This document shows, one piece after another, positions 21,701-33,005 of a stretch of DNA of 64,000 bases. The DNA lies in assembly GCA_946894095.1 (NCBI GenBank), contig OX335647.2, forward strand, positions 14,278,001-14,342,000, written 5' to 3'. Position 1 is the stretch's first letter. Each line of letters begins with the position of its first letter. The stretch is from Incurvaria masculella. Lineage: Eukaryota; Arthropoda; Insecta; Lepidoptera; Incurvariidae. The translations under genes and the position numbers were made by a program. The notes under the pieces are model-generated. The model worked only from the letters and a program-made list of their open reading frames with translations, was not told where the DNA came from and did no database searches.

Positions 21701-22529
21701 GATTGAATGAGAAACATCCAATAATTCCCATTTAGAGTTTCATTGACATTTGGTGGCAATAAAAAAAAAGCATTTGCCGCCAGAACCTTTCTGCACTTGC
21801 ACTGCTACATTGCTTACCTAGTAAGTAAGTAACGTGTAACGTAGGTAAGTTTTGCGTGGACTCCAACCCACAGCCAGCCTCAACATCGAAAACGGTAACC
21901 CATCCGGAACCTGACTGCTCCCAGAGATGCTATACGTTGATTAAATACGCTACGCTACGAATTTAACACTCACTACTCACCCCTCTGGTAGCCGATAAAG
22001 TAAGCGTGATGCCAAGTAGTCCTAAAGTTGCGGGAAATACCAAGCCGTACTTCGGTACAATTAGTAAAAGTAAGCGCCGCCGCCGCGCCCCCCCCCCCCC
22101 TCCAGCCGAGCATTGCAGTTTGTATGATAGCCACATCTAAGCGTAAGCGGAACTGAATTCTATTTAGTCTATCCTAATTCCAGGGTTGTTAAATGTACGT
22201 GTAGTAAGTTTCATCTGATTCGGATAATCGGTTTAAGATGTATGGAGGGACATGCATACATACATACATACATACATACATACAGAACTGATTTCTAAAA
22301 ATCGTCAATTTAGTTTTAGTATCATACATAAAGTCTACAAACGAAGTATCTTAGAAAACCAAGCAACTTACTCCATGAACACCCCTTACAGATTTATTAT
22401 TAGTATTGATTATTGTAAGTAATAATTATCATTTTTCTATTATCAGTGATTGTTAATACCTATACATAATAAATTTGAAACTAGGAGAATATGTTTATGG
22501 GATTCAGTATTGAAGTAAAGTGATTCGGT
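21701..22529. other. No gene recognised; simple repeats
   Basis: Contains a C-run at about 22089-22101 and a (CATA)n microsatellite at 22253-22284. Nothing else is supported. Confidence 0.45.
22253..22284 (+). repeat. (CATA)n microsatellite
   Basis: Seven to eight perfect CATA units. Confidence 0.95.
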
Positions 22530-22962
22530 ATCGAGGTGAAGCAATCCGGGCCGACCAAAGATATTGACCTGCTGGAACGAGTACAACGTAGAGCAACAAA
22601 AATGCCAACTGCACTGAATAATAAAAGTTACGGAACCCGGCTGGACAAGCTTGGCCTCACCACTCTACAAGAACGAAGAGAACTCTACCAATCTACAAGA
22701 TATGTTCACCCTTGCTAATACTAAAAACCTGAGAGGACACTAAAAAAAGCTGTATCACAATCGGTCGAAGCAGAACCCTCGACGACACTTTCTTGCCAAC
22801 AGAGTAGTAGAATCTTGGAAGAGTCTTCCCAGTGAAGTTGTAAACGCTGTCTCCGTAAATTCCTTCAAAAATAAACTGGACAATCATATAAAATAAAATA
22901 AAAATATAATAAATAAATAAGTGTTGTGATATAGGCGCATCAGCCTATCAATAATAATAATC
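22530..22962 (+). pseudogene. CR1-like non-LTR retrotransposon, 3' remnant
   Basis: The C-terminal end of a reverse transcriptase ORF is readable in pieces: DIDLLERVQRRATK, then LGLTTLQERREL (frame stopped at 22718). A second frame reads FLANRVVESWKSLP followed by VNSFKNKLDNH at about 22788-22888. The 3' UTR ends with a short stem (ggcgcatcagcctatc) and a run of AAT units. 5' truncation and frameshifts make it inactive. A Helitron begins immediately after the AAT run. The CR1 assignment rests on the recalled NRVVxxWNSLP signature. Confidence 0.75.
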
Positions 22963-22963
22963 A

Positions 22964-23752
22964 TCACTACATAGTATAAAACAAAGTCGCTTTCTCTGTC
23001 CCTATATCACTATCTACGCAACGGATTTTGATGCGGTTTTTTTTAATAGATAGAGTGATTCAAGAGGAAGGTTTATATGTATAATAACATCCATTAAATA
23101 TTGGAGAAATACTGTTATTTTTGAGGTTTCCAATGTGATGTCGTAAAAAAATATTTTTTTTCCGCTTACATTGCAAACGCAGGCTGAACCCTACGAGATT
23201 TATCAAAATAATGTACTAAGTATTGTATACATTGAAAAGGTCTACAGAAAACTCCGCGATGGTATGTATCTATCCCTTATGGATATCCCACAATAACATT
23301 TTTTTCTCATTTACTTTTTACGACAAATAATGGCTAATTTTCGAAGCGATTTTAACCAATGCAGCATTAATCCTTATCCAATTAAATACCTTAAATACAT
23401 TGTTGATTTAATATAGATCTATACGGCCCTTTACAGCATATGACTTAAATGAATATTTTCGAAGATATTATAGGTAGATTTAAAAATTGCGGGATGTAGT
23501 GTTTGCGGCGGTACCGGCCGGCCGGGGCGGCGGGAGCGTGCCTCGGAGGCCGCGGTTCTCCCTATAGCACTTTGAATTTATTATTTCTCTAATATCTAAT
23601 AATCATGTAATAATAATATCTAAGTTTTTTTTTATTTCAAATATCTCAATGTAGGAACTCTACGTAAAAATGGTTTATTTGTGTATCATTGTGTCAAAAT
23701 AATATTTTTATAAATGACATTATGCCCGTGCAAAGCCGGGACGGGCTGCTAG
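22964..23752 (+). mobile_element. Non-autonomous Helitron, complete (789 bp)
   Basis: It starts with TC after a host A (22963) and ends with CTAG (23749-23752) before a host T. A GC-rich hairpin (gcccgt ... acgggc) sits about 4 bases upstream of CTAG. These are the hallmarks of a Helitron inserted between A and T by rolling-circle transposition. It encodes no Rep/helicase. A striking GC-rich palindromic block (ccggccggccgg) lies at 23513-23530. The termini are intact, and the interior resembles a widespread lepidopteran repeat I recall. Confidence 0.85.
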
Positions 23753-23759
23753 TAATATA

Positions 23760-24104
23760 ATAAAGGTGAAAGAATAAACCGTGTACTTGATGTAGTTGGG
23801 ATCACCTATTACAGTCGGGGATTGTAGCTGTTTACTACTTGCTTTATGTTACCTTTGAATAAATTATGTAAAATTTTATAAATATAGGAAAATAATATAC
23901 AACGTATGAGGAGAGGTGGCGGCGACAACGGACTGTATGGTTTGAGATGAGATGTGTGCACGCAACCTTACCTAAGCTTGTTTAGGCACTAATATGATCT
24001 CAGATGGATTAAACTCAGGTAATACACGGCAGTATCTAGGCACTTCTGAGTACATGACATCCAATTACAATCACAGTCAATCCGTACAGGGATGGTATAT
24101 TGTT
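23760..24104. other. No gene recognised
   Basis: Spacer without supported features. Confidence 0.4.
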
Positions 24105-24555
24105 TATGCAACCTGACATGGATGGCTAATCCCACACAACTACCGTTATGATATTAGCCCAATACACCACATTCGAAATGGATTGCTAATACCACACAAC
24201 TACCGTTATCATATTACCCCAATACACCACATTCCCTAAGGAATTAGGTGCCATATCAGGACCTTCCCTTTATGAGCACGGCTTCATTGAACTGGATGGA
24301 AAACACGGAAAAAAATTCCTCCACCATCTTTTCATCCAATGCGATGGTAACAACCCGGGCGGGCTTGAACCCTACCACCTAGCAGAGGAAGGGGACCTAC
24401 GGTTTTACATGGATTCCGATCCATGGAGCAGCTCGCATTCGTGACGAAATGCACTTATCGAACTCAGAAAGAGAAAGAAAGTGGTGCATGATCGGGCCAG
24501 GATTTGAACCCAGACCTCTGGCATGCTATGCAAGTCCCCGCGCCACTAGGCTCCA
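24105..24555 (-). mobile_element. SINE family 1, tRNA head, with duplicated tail
   Basis: Minus-strand copy: tail at 24105-24240, body (aactggatggaaaacacgg, ccaatgcgatgg), then a tRNA-like head at 24480-24550 whose B box reads ggatttgaaccc on the plus strand. The tail is present twice with an exact 60-bp offset (24121-24180 and 24181-24240), which other copies do not show. Confidence 0.8.
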
Positions 24556-24879
24556 TGTGAGGTCTTATCTCAAAACCTGCCCGTAATTTCAAATAGAACT
24601 CCTTTTGCTAAGACATTTCTATATATTGTTTTTTTTTCTTATTTTGGAAATACGAAGAATACATTCTTATATATATTTATATAGTATATATATGTATATA
24701 TAGTTATATTAGTAATGGTTTCCATAATTTATCAAAGAGCACGCCAAGCCCTGCGCTCCACCGCTCCCGCACCTCTCTGTGTTTATGTTTGTAATTAATT
24801 CCTCGGAAACCGTTACAAATATAAGCATAGTTCCTTGGCCAAAGTTGAAAACTGCAATTACGGGCAGGTGTTCTTACAA
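24556..24879. other. No gene recognised; AT microsatellite
   Basis: Holds a degenerate (TA)n tract at about 24669-24705. No ORF is supported. Confidence 0.45.
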
Positions 24880-25020
24880 GACCATATATATATCTCAGTG
24901 CATTCCTAGCGAAAAGCGATGCTCGAGATTGGGCAAAAATGCTTTCGTCCGGCCGTTCTCTGCTGCAGGTCGCATTTCTTAACCGATTCTCGTGAAAATG
25001 TATAGTTAAGCTAGTTCTTG
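24880..25020 (+). repeat. Interspersed repeat H, copy 1
   Basis: Shares attgggcaaaaatgctttcg and gtcgcatttctta followed by cgattc with 40385-40490. Class unknown. Confidence 0.55.
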
Positions 25021-25112
25021 CTTTTTTTTTATTTGAATAATGTTAAAACCATTAGAATGTTCAAAAAGACAGACTCAATAGGTCTGCAGCCCTGAGAGAG
25101 AGAGCGACTAGT

Positions 25113-25274
25113 CTAAGCGCCGATTGCACGAAGAGGCGATTAATAAAAGTTCAAACACGTCACTTTTAATGAACCACATGGAGTTCCTTCCATACTGTCC
25201 ATAAAAAGTGACGTGTTTGATCATACGTTGACGTTGATTTTGATGTTTTGTCCTTTTGTGCACTCGGCCCTAAA
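25113..25274. mobile_element. Small MITE with CCGATTGCAC-type ends
   Basis: Outer imperfect inverted repeats (taagcgccgattgcacgaa, ttgtgcactcggccctaaa) enclose a second pair (aaacacgtcactttt and aaaagtgacgtgttt). About 160 bp with no coding potential. Confidence 0.65.
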
Positions 25275-25333
25275 TGTGAGTAATCATGATCACGATCATT
25301 CACCCGAACGTTTAATTAATACAATATAGGGAC

Positions 25334-25421
25334 TTAAAATATGAGTTTCAGCGTCATCTGCATTGGAAGTATTGTAATCAGCTTTTGAAAATAATTTGAA
25401 AAAGTTTTTGGTCGTGACATT
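25334..25421 (-). mobile_element. SINE family 2 fragment
   Basis: The minus strand matches the body of the tRNA-headed SINE at 44780-44968: aatgtcacgaccaaaaac, gattacaatacttcc and cgctgaaactca. Confidence 0.6.
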
Positions 25422-25424
25422 CGG

Positions 25425-25570
25425 CAAACTGCCAGCACGTTGGTCAGACGATAAACGTCAGACAGTTGGTGACAACTGGCGAAGACAAACAGGAGACCGC
25501 ACAACTTGGCGAAGTCTGGGGGAGTCCTACGTCCAGCAGTGGACAGCAAACGGCTGAAGAAGAAGAAGAT
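25425..25570 (+). pseudogene. Non-LTR reverse transcriptase, C-terminal remnant
   Basis: A plus frame reads RWSDDKRQTVGDNWRRQTGD, then RTTWRSLGESYVQQWTANG and a stop, followed by (GAA)n. This W-rich ending (WR..GESYVQQWT) is the C-terminus I recall for a common lepidopteran endonuclease/reverse-transcriptase element. Everything upstream is missing. It lies between two oppositely oriented SINE family 2 pieces. Confidence 0.7.
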
Positions 25571-25579
25571 TCGTCGTTC

Positions 25580-25652
25580 GTCATTTTCAAAATCTGATTA
25601 CAATGCTTCTAATGTTGATTCTGCTGAAACTCAAATGAATGAGATATAGACA
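25580..25652 (+). mobile_element. SINE family 2 fragment
   Basis: Plus-strand match: atctgattacaatgcttcta and gctgaaactcaaatga. It is inverted relative to the piece at 25334. Confidence 0.5.
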
Positions 25653-25764
25653 ATGCCGAATCCATTAAATATATAAAATTATCGACTTAAAATATATTTA
25701 ATTAGTTTGTATACAATTTTATGTAACTGTATAAAATATTTCCGTGCGATTCCAGCACGTACAG

Positions 25765-25995
25765 CAGGTCTATTCCTGGCATTCAGTAATCAGGAATCAG
25801 GAATCCTGAGTCTAGAAAACCGCTTTTGTAGCGGTATTCAAAGACATTTTCTTGACGAAAATATTCCGAAGAATCGTTTTTTAATCAATGAAGGTTTTCC
25901 GTAGAAAAACTCGCTTTGAAAATCTCTAAAAAAGCGGTTTTCTGGACTCAGGATTCCTGATTCCTGGTTACCGAAAACCACGAATGCTGGCCTTG
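25765..25995. mobile_element. CAG-flanked foldback MITE, copy 2
   Basis: Left arm caggtctattcctggcattc; the right arm is degraded (ggattcctgattcctgg, gaatgctggccttg). CAG precedes it (25762-25764); the right flank reads CAC. The same inner arms as copy 1 (aaaaccgctttt, aaaagcggtttt) are present. Confidence 0.75.
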
Positions 25996-26023
25996 CACTC
26001 AAAGAACTCGAGTGAAAACTCTT

Positions 26024-26132
26024 GTGTTCAACTCGCCCGCGCTGGCACCATCGCATTTATTTCAAGAAATATGGTAGAAACGGCAATGAAATTTGTTTAT
26101 GTTTCACATTCAGTTCAATGAGCCGTGCTGTT
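26024..26132 (+). mobile_element. SINE family 1 body fragment
   Basis: Matches ctggcaccatcgcat, atggtagaaacggcaatgaa and cagttcaatgagccgtgct. Head and tail are missing. Confidence 0.55.
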
Positions 26133-26351
26133 CATTATTGATGTTGTTTTCAAATAGTTTTCAGCCAGACAACGGTTGCAACGTGAGTTGCAATGTACGG
26201 TTGTAGCTAGTGGGTTTGTTTACACTATAAATAATGTCGGGCCCGACATTTGGGAACGGCGTATAACTACCGCGGTAAACGCGATTAATTTTGGTGGCGA
26301 TATTATAGGGACCAAGGATAACATTAATAATAATTACTTCATTACTCCCTG

Positions 26352-26660
26352 CAGGACGGCTCGTAGCTCAAGGGCGCGAGTTCTTGGTTCCCATGTCATA
26401 GGTCATTGGTAAAATCCCCGCCCTCTTCATGCACCATTTTCTTTCTCTTTCTAAATTGGATAACTGCATTTCGTCACGAATGCGAGCTGTTCCATGGCTG
26501 TTCGGAATCCATGTTCCACCCCCCCCCCATGCTGTCCGGTAGGTCCCCTTTCCCCGCTGGTGGAAGGGGCTTAGATGTCGGTACCATCGCATGGGATGAA
26601 ACGATAGTTGAAGCGGTAATGTAAGATCGTGTTTTTCATCCAGTTCAATGTAGCCATGAA
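26352..26660 (+). mobile_element. SINE family 1, degraded tRNA head, tail lost
   Basis: The head (ggctcgtagctcaagggcg) keeps an A-box-like stretch but the B box is disrupted. Next come tttctttctctttct, gcatttcgtcacgaatgcga and the body to cagttcaatgtagccatgaa. A C-run lies at 26519-26528. The 3' tail is absent. Confidence 0.65.
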
Positions 26661-27595
26661 GCTCATGAGTTCATGAAAAGTAAAACTAAATTTTTCGCAA
26701 AATACAGCAACACGGCATTGAAGTTTATTGTTGGTATTTATTTCAATATTTATTTCCTGCAGCGACTGCCTGCATTAAACAGCTCTTAACCAACTTCTAA
26801 ATTTCTACAATTTCTTTTAAATGATTTTGAACATAAACCTTAGTTAATTGAAGAACTTGTATGGGTGGATGTCCCGAGCAGCGAGCACGAGAGGACTGGA
26901 GTGGTGATCTCATTCGTATAGCGGCAACGTAGCCACGAGATAGTGGAAACGTTCTAACTGTAGTTAGTTCGCTTCCTAATTCGGGACTTGCAACATCGAA
27001 TGTTCATTGCACATAATAGCGTTCATTGCTCAAATCGCGAGACCACACTCGGGCAACACACTAGCTCATTGGCGGACTATTGCACAGCTATCGAGCTTGT
27101 TTAAATGACACGTTTGAAAACTCCCAAGCTGTAGGTATGACGAAAGGTGCTCGCCGGCAGACAGTTCCATGCCCTATCGGTGCGGTAGAAGAATATATTT
27201 GAAAATCGGTTCGTTGTCAAATTCCTAATGTCACCCACAAAAGGATGCTCTAATTCTCTGTTTGTACACGATAGTTGTTATTTCGAGCAGGTAGGAAAAT
27301 AACCACACAAAAACAATATCAGAAAATTACACCACTAATTTCCCTTGCATATGAAAAATGAAACCCTCTCGATTTGATCAAATTTCGCAGGCAAAGCCAA
27401 TCAGATGAACCGATCTCGTGCCGATCCGCCGAGCTGGAATGGATTCGTGGAGTGAAATGTTCTTTCCAAACTTCACAAATCATTTTGGCGTAACCGTCTG
27501 CTCCAATCAAAAGTTATTCGTACGCGACGCGTCGCGCTGTCGCGTGCTGGGTCGCCGCGCCGCCGCCCAGCTTCCGCGACTCCGGCCGGAGAGTC
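26661..27595. other. No gene recognised
   Basis: No ORF with recognisable motifs. The stretch 26880-27150 is less AT-rich than its flanks and could be unique regulatory DNA, but nothing specific supports this. Confidence 0.35.
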
Positions 27596-27935
27596 TCCGA
27601 GGAAATAACGCGAGAAAGTTTGGAACTGATCGCTAGGTGCGTGGGACGGCTCGGGATAACTGACCGGAAGAACCGGGCGACCATTTTCCACTTTACGGAT
27701 TCCACTGGGATGCTAATAATGTGATGTAATAATCAAAATGCAATATCCCAAGAGAAGCGACACAAATAAATAGCTAAAATAAAAGCCTCAGAGGAAATAG
27801 CGCGAGAAAGTTCGGAACAAATCGCTGGATGCGTGGGACGGGTCGGGCTAACTGACCGGAAGATCCGGACGGCTATTTTCCCCTTTACGGGAATTCGAGA
27901 TGCTAATGATATTGGAATAATCAACATGCAAAAAC
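27596..27935 (+). repeat. Tandem duplication, 192-bp period, two copies
   Basis: gaggaaata ... cgcgagaaagtt begins at 27599 and again at 27791. Both copies hold gcgtgggacgg, taactgaccggaaga and gatgctaat. By eye they are clearly similar, with scattered differences. The unit is GC-rich for this window. No ORF is shared between copies. Confidence 0.8.
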
Positions 27936-28291
27936 CGAAAAGAATAGATAAATCGGTCTAGGCGTCTTCGAGTAATCGGAGAATATACATAAAAACCTCC
28001 TCCTTATTTTTAAATCGGTTAAAAACTAGAATGTAATTAGATGTTTATGGTATTTGGTCTGTCCCTACAACAGACAAAAAACAAACATTGTTGTTATTAT
28101 TATTAAATCTAGAGACAAAGGCAACGGTAAAAAAAAATGCTATGTTTTCTTTTGGTAAATGGAGCTGCCGGCCCTTTCGTGGGCCTCGAGAGGCGGGCTT
28201 CATAGACTTGCTCGGTTGTCAGGAGCAGCGCCGGAACTGCGATGGGAAGCAGGAAGACAGGATCACCAATCCTGAAACCGAAAGCGAGCAG
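27936..28291. other. No gene recognised
   Basis: A GC-richer patch at 28160-28280 carries open frames on both strands without recognisable motifs. Confidence 0.35.
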
Positions 28292-28456
28292 CAGGTCTAT
28301 TCCTGGCATTCAGTAATCAGGAATCAGGCAGGATTCCTGATTAAAAAAACTAAGCTGCGGAATATTTGCGTCAAGAAAATCGCTTTGAAAACCGCCATAA
28401 AAACGGTTTTTTCGACTGAACTAATCTGAATTCCTTAGCGCGGATTTTCAAGATTA
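28292..28456. mobile_element. CAG-flanked foldback MITE, copy 3 (hybrid, shortened)
   Basis: The left arm is typical (CAG at 28289-28291, then caggtctattcctggcattc). The right arm resembles the variant seen at 50544 and 35960 (ggtttttt..cgactgaa, then ttttcaagatta). It looks like a recombinant or decayed copy without a clear right end. Confidence 0.65.
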
Positions 28457-29323
28457 CGAAAACAACCAATATTCAGTTTAAAAACGGCGAATGCCAAAAT
28501 ATATAAATGTGACTATAAATATATGTGACTATTAGATAGTTTTGGTTTAAGATCATTGCTCTTGTTTCCGCATTATTTTTGTTTGTAGATTTAGTTTCTA
28601 GATGAAATATTACGTGTTTATTGCATACCATAACAAAACCTTTTAACAGTGTCTTTTGAAAATCTTGACTGTGCCATGAATCACTGGCGACAGGATTTCC
28701 GGAGGTTGCGGAACACCAGTAAGGGCACAAAGTTTACTTGTCGGAAAATGTTTGCATTGTTCCTTTAGGAGAATAGGATCTATTGTATTTGAGATAGGTT
28801 TAAAGAACGTGTATTTGTTTTGAATGGCATGGGCACAGAGTGGGTGTAACTGTCTGCGTCTGGGCGCAACGACCACGTCTTTGTCTGTTACTGGACCCCA
28901 GACTCCAGTAAATAGCCGTAAAATGCTAATGTTGCCCTCCCGCCCTTATAATGTTTTCTCCGAAATAAAACTGAGAGCTTTCTGCTAATTGAAAAGCTCG
29001 CTAATGCTCTTATTACTGCATCATTTGAACGTATTCAAGCGCATTTCTGAAAGGAAATTTGATTAAAAAATGTGCAAAGTAACAAGTTCGAATTGCAAAC
29101 TCGATCAAATGAGCTTGAAGCCTCGCTTGAAGCGTCGCAAAAATGTTTCCCGTAAGAAAATATTTCTTGCGATGAGCTTCATAAAACATAGCAATCAAGA
29201 TATTTATTTGAATGTTTACTGAGTCGAAAAATATTCCAGCTGAGTTAGGAAATCCTTCCGAAACATCTTAGATATATTTGTTCAAACGATATTGAGACTC
29301 CTTATCCCGCCTAAGCTCGTTTT
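28457..29323. other. No gene recognised
   Basis: No ORF, repeat or RNA gene supported. Confidence 0.4.
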
Positions 29324-29414
29324 AGGGTATCGTACCCGGTATGTGCCAACGGAACCCTATTACTAAGCCTCCGCTGTCCGTCCGTCTGTAAATCCGCCCG
29401 TCCATCCGTCCGTC
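29324..29414 (+). mobile_element. (CCGT)n element, 5' fragment
   Basis: Only the first hairpin (mutated), acggaaccctattactaagc and a short CCGT run remain. Everything after the microsatellite is missing. Confidence 0.7.
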
Positions 29415-30029
29415 AATACTCATAATACATCATTAAAAAATCTATTGTTACCTCCAAATACACATAATACGTCATCAAAGTATTCAAAATCTTGGCGTTG
29501 CAGCTTTGATAATTAATTGAAATATTGTATAACGCAGACGTAGTATTTTGCACATTACTGGTGTATATTGAGAAATGGTAAAGAGAGAGTTGGTACGATA
29601 CTAAAACGGTGTTTTGTAGACATCAGCAATGTTGAGGGCCAATCAATCAGATCATGTTAAGTGCTGTACCATATTCCTAAAAAAAATCCTTTAAATCCAA
29701 AGTAGAATAAATGGCATAACACCGCCTTAAAACTAGATTAATTTATTCCAGCCTCAACTCAGATAAAATAATTCTAAGTATCCTTACTTTTTTGCAGCGA
29801 TTACATCAACATAATAATGATTCGCTAGCTAACGTCCTACGACGAATGAGAGTCGCGAACGCGATAGGCATTACCATAGAAATCTGATTTGACGTGATCG
29901 CGAAATGTGGATGTTATTTTATCTCTATGAGTAACTAAAGGTTTAGAATATTGATTCTGGCAAGTCTAGACTGCTGCTACGGTTACGGTATCAAATGAAA
30001 AGTGATGTAAAGTGTTTCGAAATATGAAA
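29415..30029. other. No gene recognised
   Basis: No supported feature. Confidence 0.4.
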
Positions 30030-30282
30030 TCTATACTAATATTATAAATGCGAAGGTAACTGTGTCTGTCTGTTGCGTTTTCACGCCTAAATCGCTAAAC
30101 AAATTTTGATTACTTTATAGAGATATTTTGGACCTTGGAAAAGGCTACCTTTTGTAGCGAAAACTCGAAGGCGGTGAAATAGGTGATGAACATTTGAAAA
30201 TTAAATATCCAGGAAATAATTCAGCCCGACATCAGTCCAAAACAACATTAACCCGGGCGGAGCCTTACCCTACCTCAGCTAG
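30030..30282 (+). mobile_element. Short non-autonomous Helitron (253 bp)
   Basis: It begins TCTATACTAATATT after a host A (30029) and ends in CTAG (30279-30282) before a host T. The 3' segment cgggcggagccttaccctac precedes ctcagctag. These are Helitron termini and A/T insertion. Members on the minus strand lie at 20096 and 43616. No ORF. Confidence 0.75.
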
Positions 30283-31967
30283 TATAAAATAAACCGAGTT
30301 GTTAATTTAGCGTTAAATGTTTTTTTCATTGAACACACCGGATTTTGTATGAAAATGGCGCGCGTGTAAACATCCATTGAGTCAAGGTTCCTTATTCGGT
30401 TAATTCACATATTCATCACTGTTTTAAAGTGTGCGAAGGAAACGTTTTGACGGGCCTCTACCATGCCGGTGCTGCTCCTGGAAGGTCAACGGACCGTTCC
30501 ATTATTAATCCATCGTGGTTCCTTCAGTTCCTGATTTCCAATGAAACTATAAAACTGTCTCATTGACAGACGAATTATCTATTTGCATACCATACATTTT
30601 AATGTAGCGGCTCTGCTCAAAATTTTAGAAGGCGCATTTCATTAACATAGGACACTCTGGAGGATTTTTGTTTAAATTGTTTCTCATTGTGCATCAAGTT
30701 CAAAATCACTCAGCGATTTGAGCGATGACGCAACTATCGAAAATTTGGAAAATATATGAATGGCATGGGCTCTATGCATCTAAAATCAAAATCAAAATAC
30801 ACCACATCACATACTTAATTATGCAAAGAAGAATGCCCAATATGAAAGCGGAGAAGCTTGTGAGTTGGCTGTAATAGAAAAGTATATTTGGGGCTCCTTT
30901 TTTTAAAATTAATAAATGAAATCATCGTATTTTCTAATTAAAATGTTATATTGATTTCTAATCCTCGGATTATCGATAACAAATAAATGGATTTTGTTTA
31001 GCTTTTAGACTTTCGATGTATGATTGTTTACCAATGACCCTTGTCTTTCGCTCCTATGAAATTCTCACATATTTATTTATTTGGTTCTCAGAGTGATATT
31101 TTACACATAGATACATTTCATAATCCCTCCAAAATAGTCAAACATAAACTCTGAAAAAGTCTACAAGACATGACATTACCATTTTCTTCTAAATAAACTC
31201 AATAAGCTTATGGACTTTGAGCCACTATTTAATTTTAAATAAAATCATCGATTTTGTGGCGAAATCATTTTCAGAATATAATTTTGTGAGTTGTTTAGAA
31301 TACAAACAATTTATTAATTATATATTGATTGCAAACGATTGATAGTTCTTTATTTAGAGGTAAAACATATAGCTAATCATTGAAAACAAACAATATGTGA
31401 TGATTTAGAGCTCAAAACTAATATTTATATGTGTGTGTGTGCAAAAAACTATTTCAAATTATAAAAAAACTGGATGAATCAGTAGGGCAAAGTAAACACA
31501 AATCGTTCATAGACATATTAATACATACAGACACAAATAATGAATTCAAGCGGAACTATTACTCGACCTAAATAGAGCGAGTAAATCTTTTTCTTTTTAC
31601 AATAGACCGAATCGTTCCAGAATATTTGGTTCTGGATGTGCGAGAGATTGATGAACAGAGAAGACGGTAAATAGGGTTGCAACCTAACGTTATTGGTTAC
31701 AACAATCCTAAAATTACGGAAAATTTAGTACATTTCATTCTGATAGTTTGTAAATAAATATTTACCTTACCCTATTTTGTGACTGTATCATTACCATCAG
31801 TATTCATTACAATGAAAATAGAACAGGCGGATTGTATCTTTTCGACATATTCAAGTGTACGTGGCTTAAGAAATAAATAAAACAATGCAATATGTTACGG
31901 TGTAAACGTAAATACTTACTCGATACCAATAAACGGTTTTTATTGTATTGCATTCGAGGTGTAGCTG
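30283..31967. other. No gene recognised
   Basis: AT-rich with no convincing ORF. A short (GT)n is near 31431-31440. No element could be assigned. Confidence 0.4.
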
Positions 31968-32454
31968 TTAAGGTGGGCCTTCCCGCTCAACTACTCATAC
32001 AAACGTGGAAAGAAGATCATGCCCATATTTCTTGTCAGAGATCCAAAATTTTGCTCAAAATACTTTTATTTGATCGAACTAGATGTCTGATGACCGTTGG
32101 CATTGTAAAATTGTGTTTGGTTTCAAAATTATAGGATCCGAAAGTTCTAATTTTTCGCGCGTTTTATTCAATAACTTTGGAGGTGAATTACTCTACGATA
32201 AAGTAAATATGGAAATCTTGCAGAGATTATTTATCAGACATTGGTTGTTTCATCCTATTCATTTATAATCAACTTGGACTTTGTTAGATTTTTTACTACA
32301 GCGGTAGTGATTTACTTTTAGCTATAAGTCGTTTTGTAATAAAAAAAATCGTAAATCTAACCAAATCATACACTATACGCATTGTCTGCTTTGTGGACGT
32401 GCTGCAACCTCCTCATCACGGAGCCTGTCTATTTCTTTGAAACAGAGAAGGTCC
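31968..32454 (+). mobile_element. TTAA-flanked MITE, copy 4, right end lost
   Basis: The left TTAAGGTGGGCC end is intact and the interior matches copies 1 and 3 (cttgtcagagatccaaa, gaactagatgtctgatgacc, cacggagcctgtct). The match stops after agaaggtccc, so the last 65 or so bases, including the right inverted repeat, are gone. Confidence 0.75.
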
Positions 32455-32941
32455 CTACGTATTCAGGTTAGTTCATTTCAGCAACCAATATTTGGCTCCG
32501 CGAGTCAATGCAGGTTGTAGGCACTGGTCGAATATTGTCTCAGGCACTGTTATAAAGCGATATCGGTGGGTATAGGTGCCGAAAAAGTAAATTGTTTTTT
32601 TTTTTTAAATTCTACATAATAGATTAACCATCGTCTTAACGCAAGTCTACGTAACGTAAATAAATAAGAAACTTAGATAATATCAGACAGATAGGTGCCA
32701 ACTCGATGTATTGACAGATCGCAACCCTGCCCCGCGCCTCTCCGATCCCGAACGCGGCTAACCGAGCGTCTCGCACTCGATCCGATCACAACGCTCCACT
32801 TCCTGCAGCGACTGACGGGGTCGCCGCACCGCGCGCCGTCGGCGTCGGAGGAACGGCCGGGTGGCGGCTTACGTCCTTCGAGCTGGAGACCAATTCTGGG
32901 AATTCCGCGTTGATGAATCCTCAGTGTCCTCGGGACAATCT
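32455..32941. other. No gene recognised; GC-rich patch 32700-32910
   Basis: The GC-rich patch carries a 72-codon frame rich in R, P and S, as expected from composition. No domain seen. Confidence 0.35.
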
Positions 32942-33005
32942 ATTTGACATTACTTTGATATTCTGGTAATCGATCGCAGCGCCATACGCAGTGAGTGGCA
33001 AGAAA
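32942..33005 (+). repeat. Interspersed repeat I, copy 2
   Basis: Matches 17755-17822: tttgacattactttgatatt, cgatcgcagcgcca and gtgagtggc. Confidence 0.5.
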
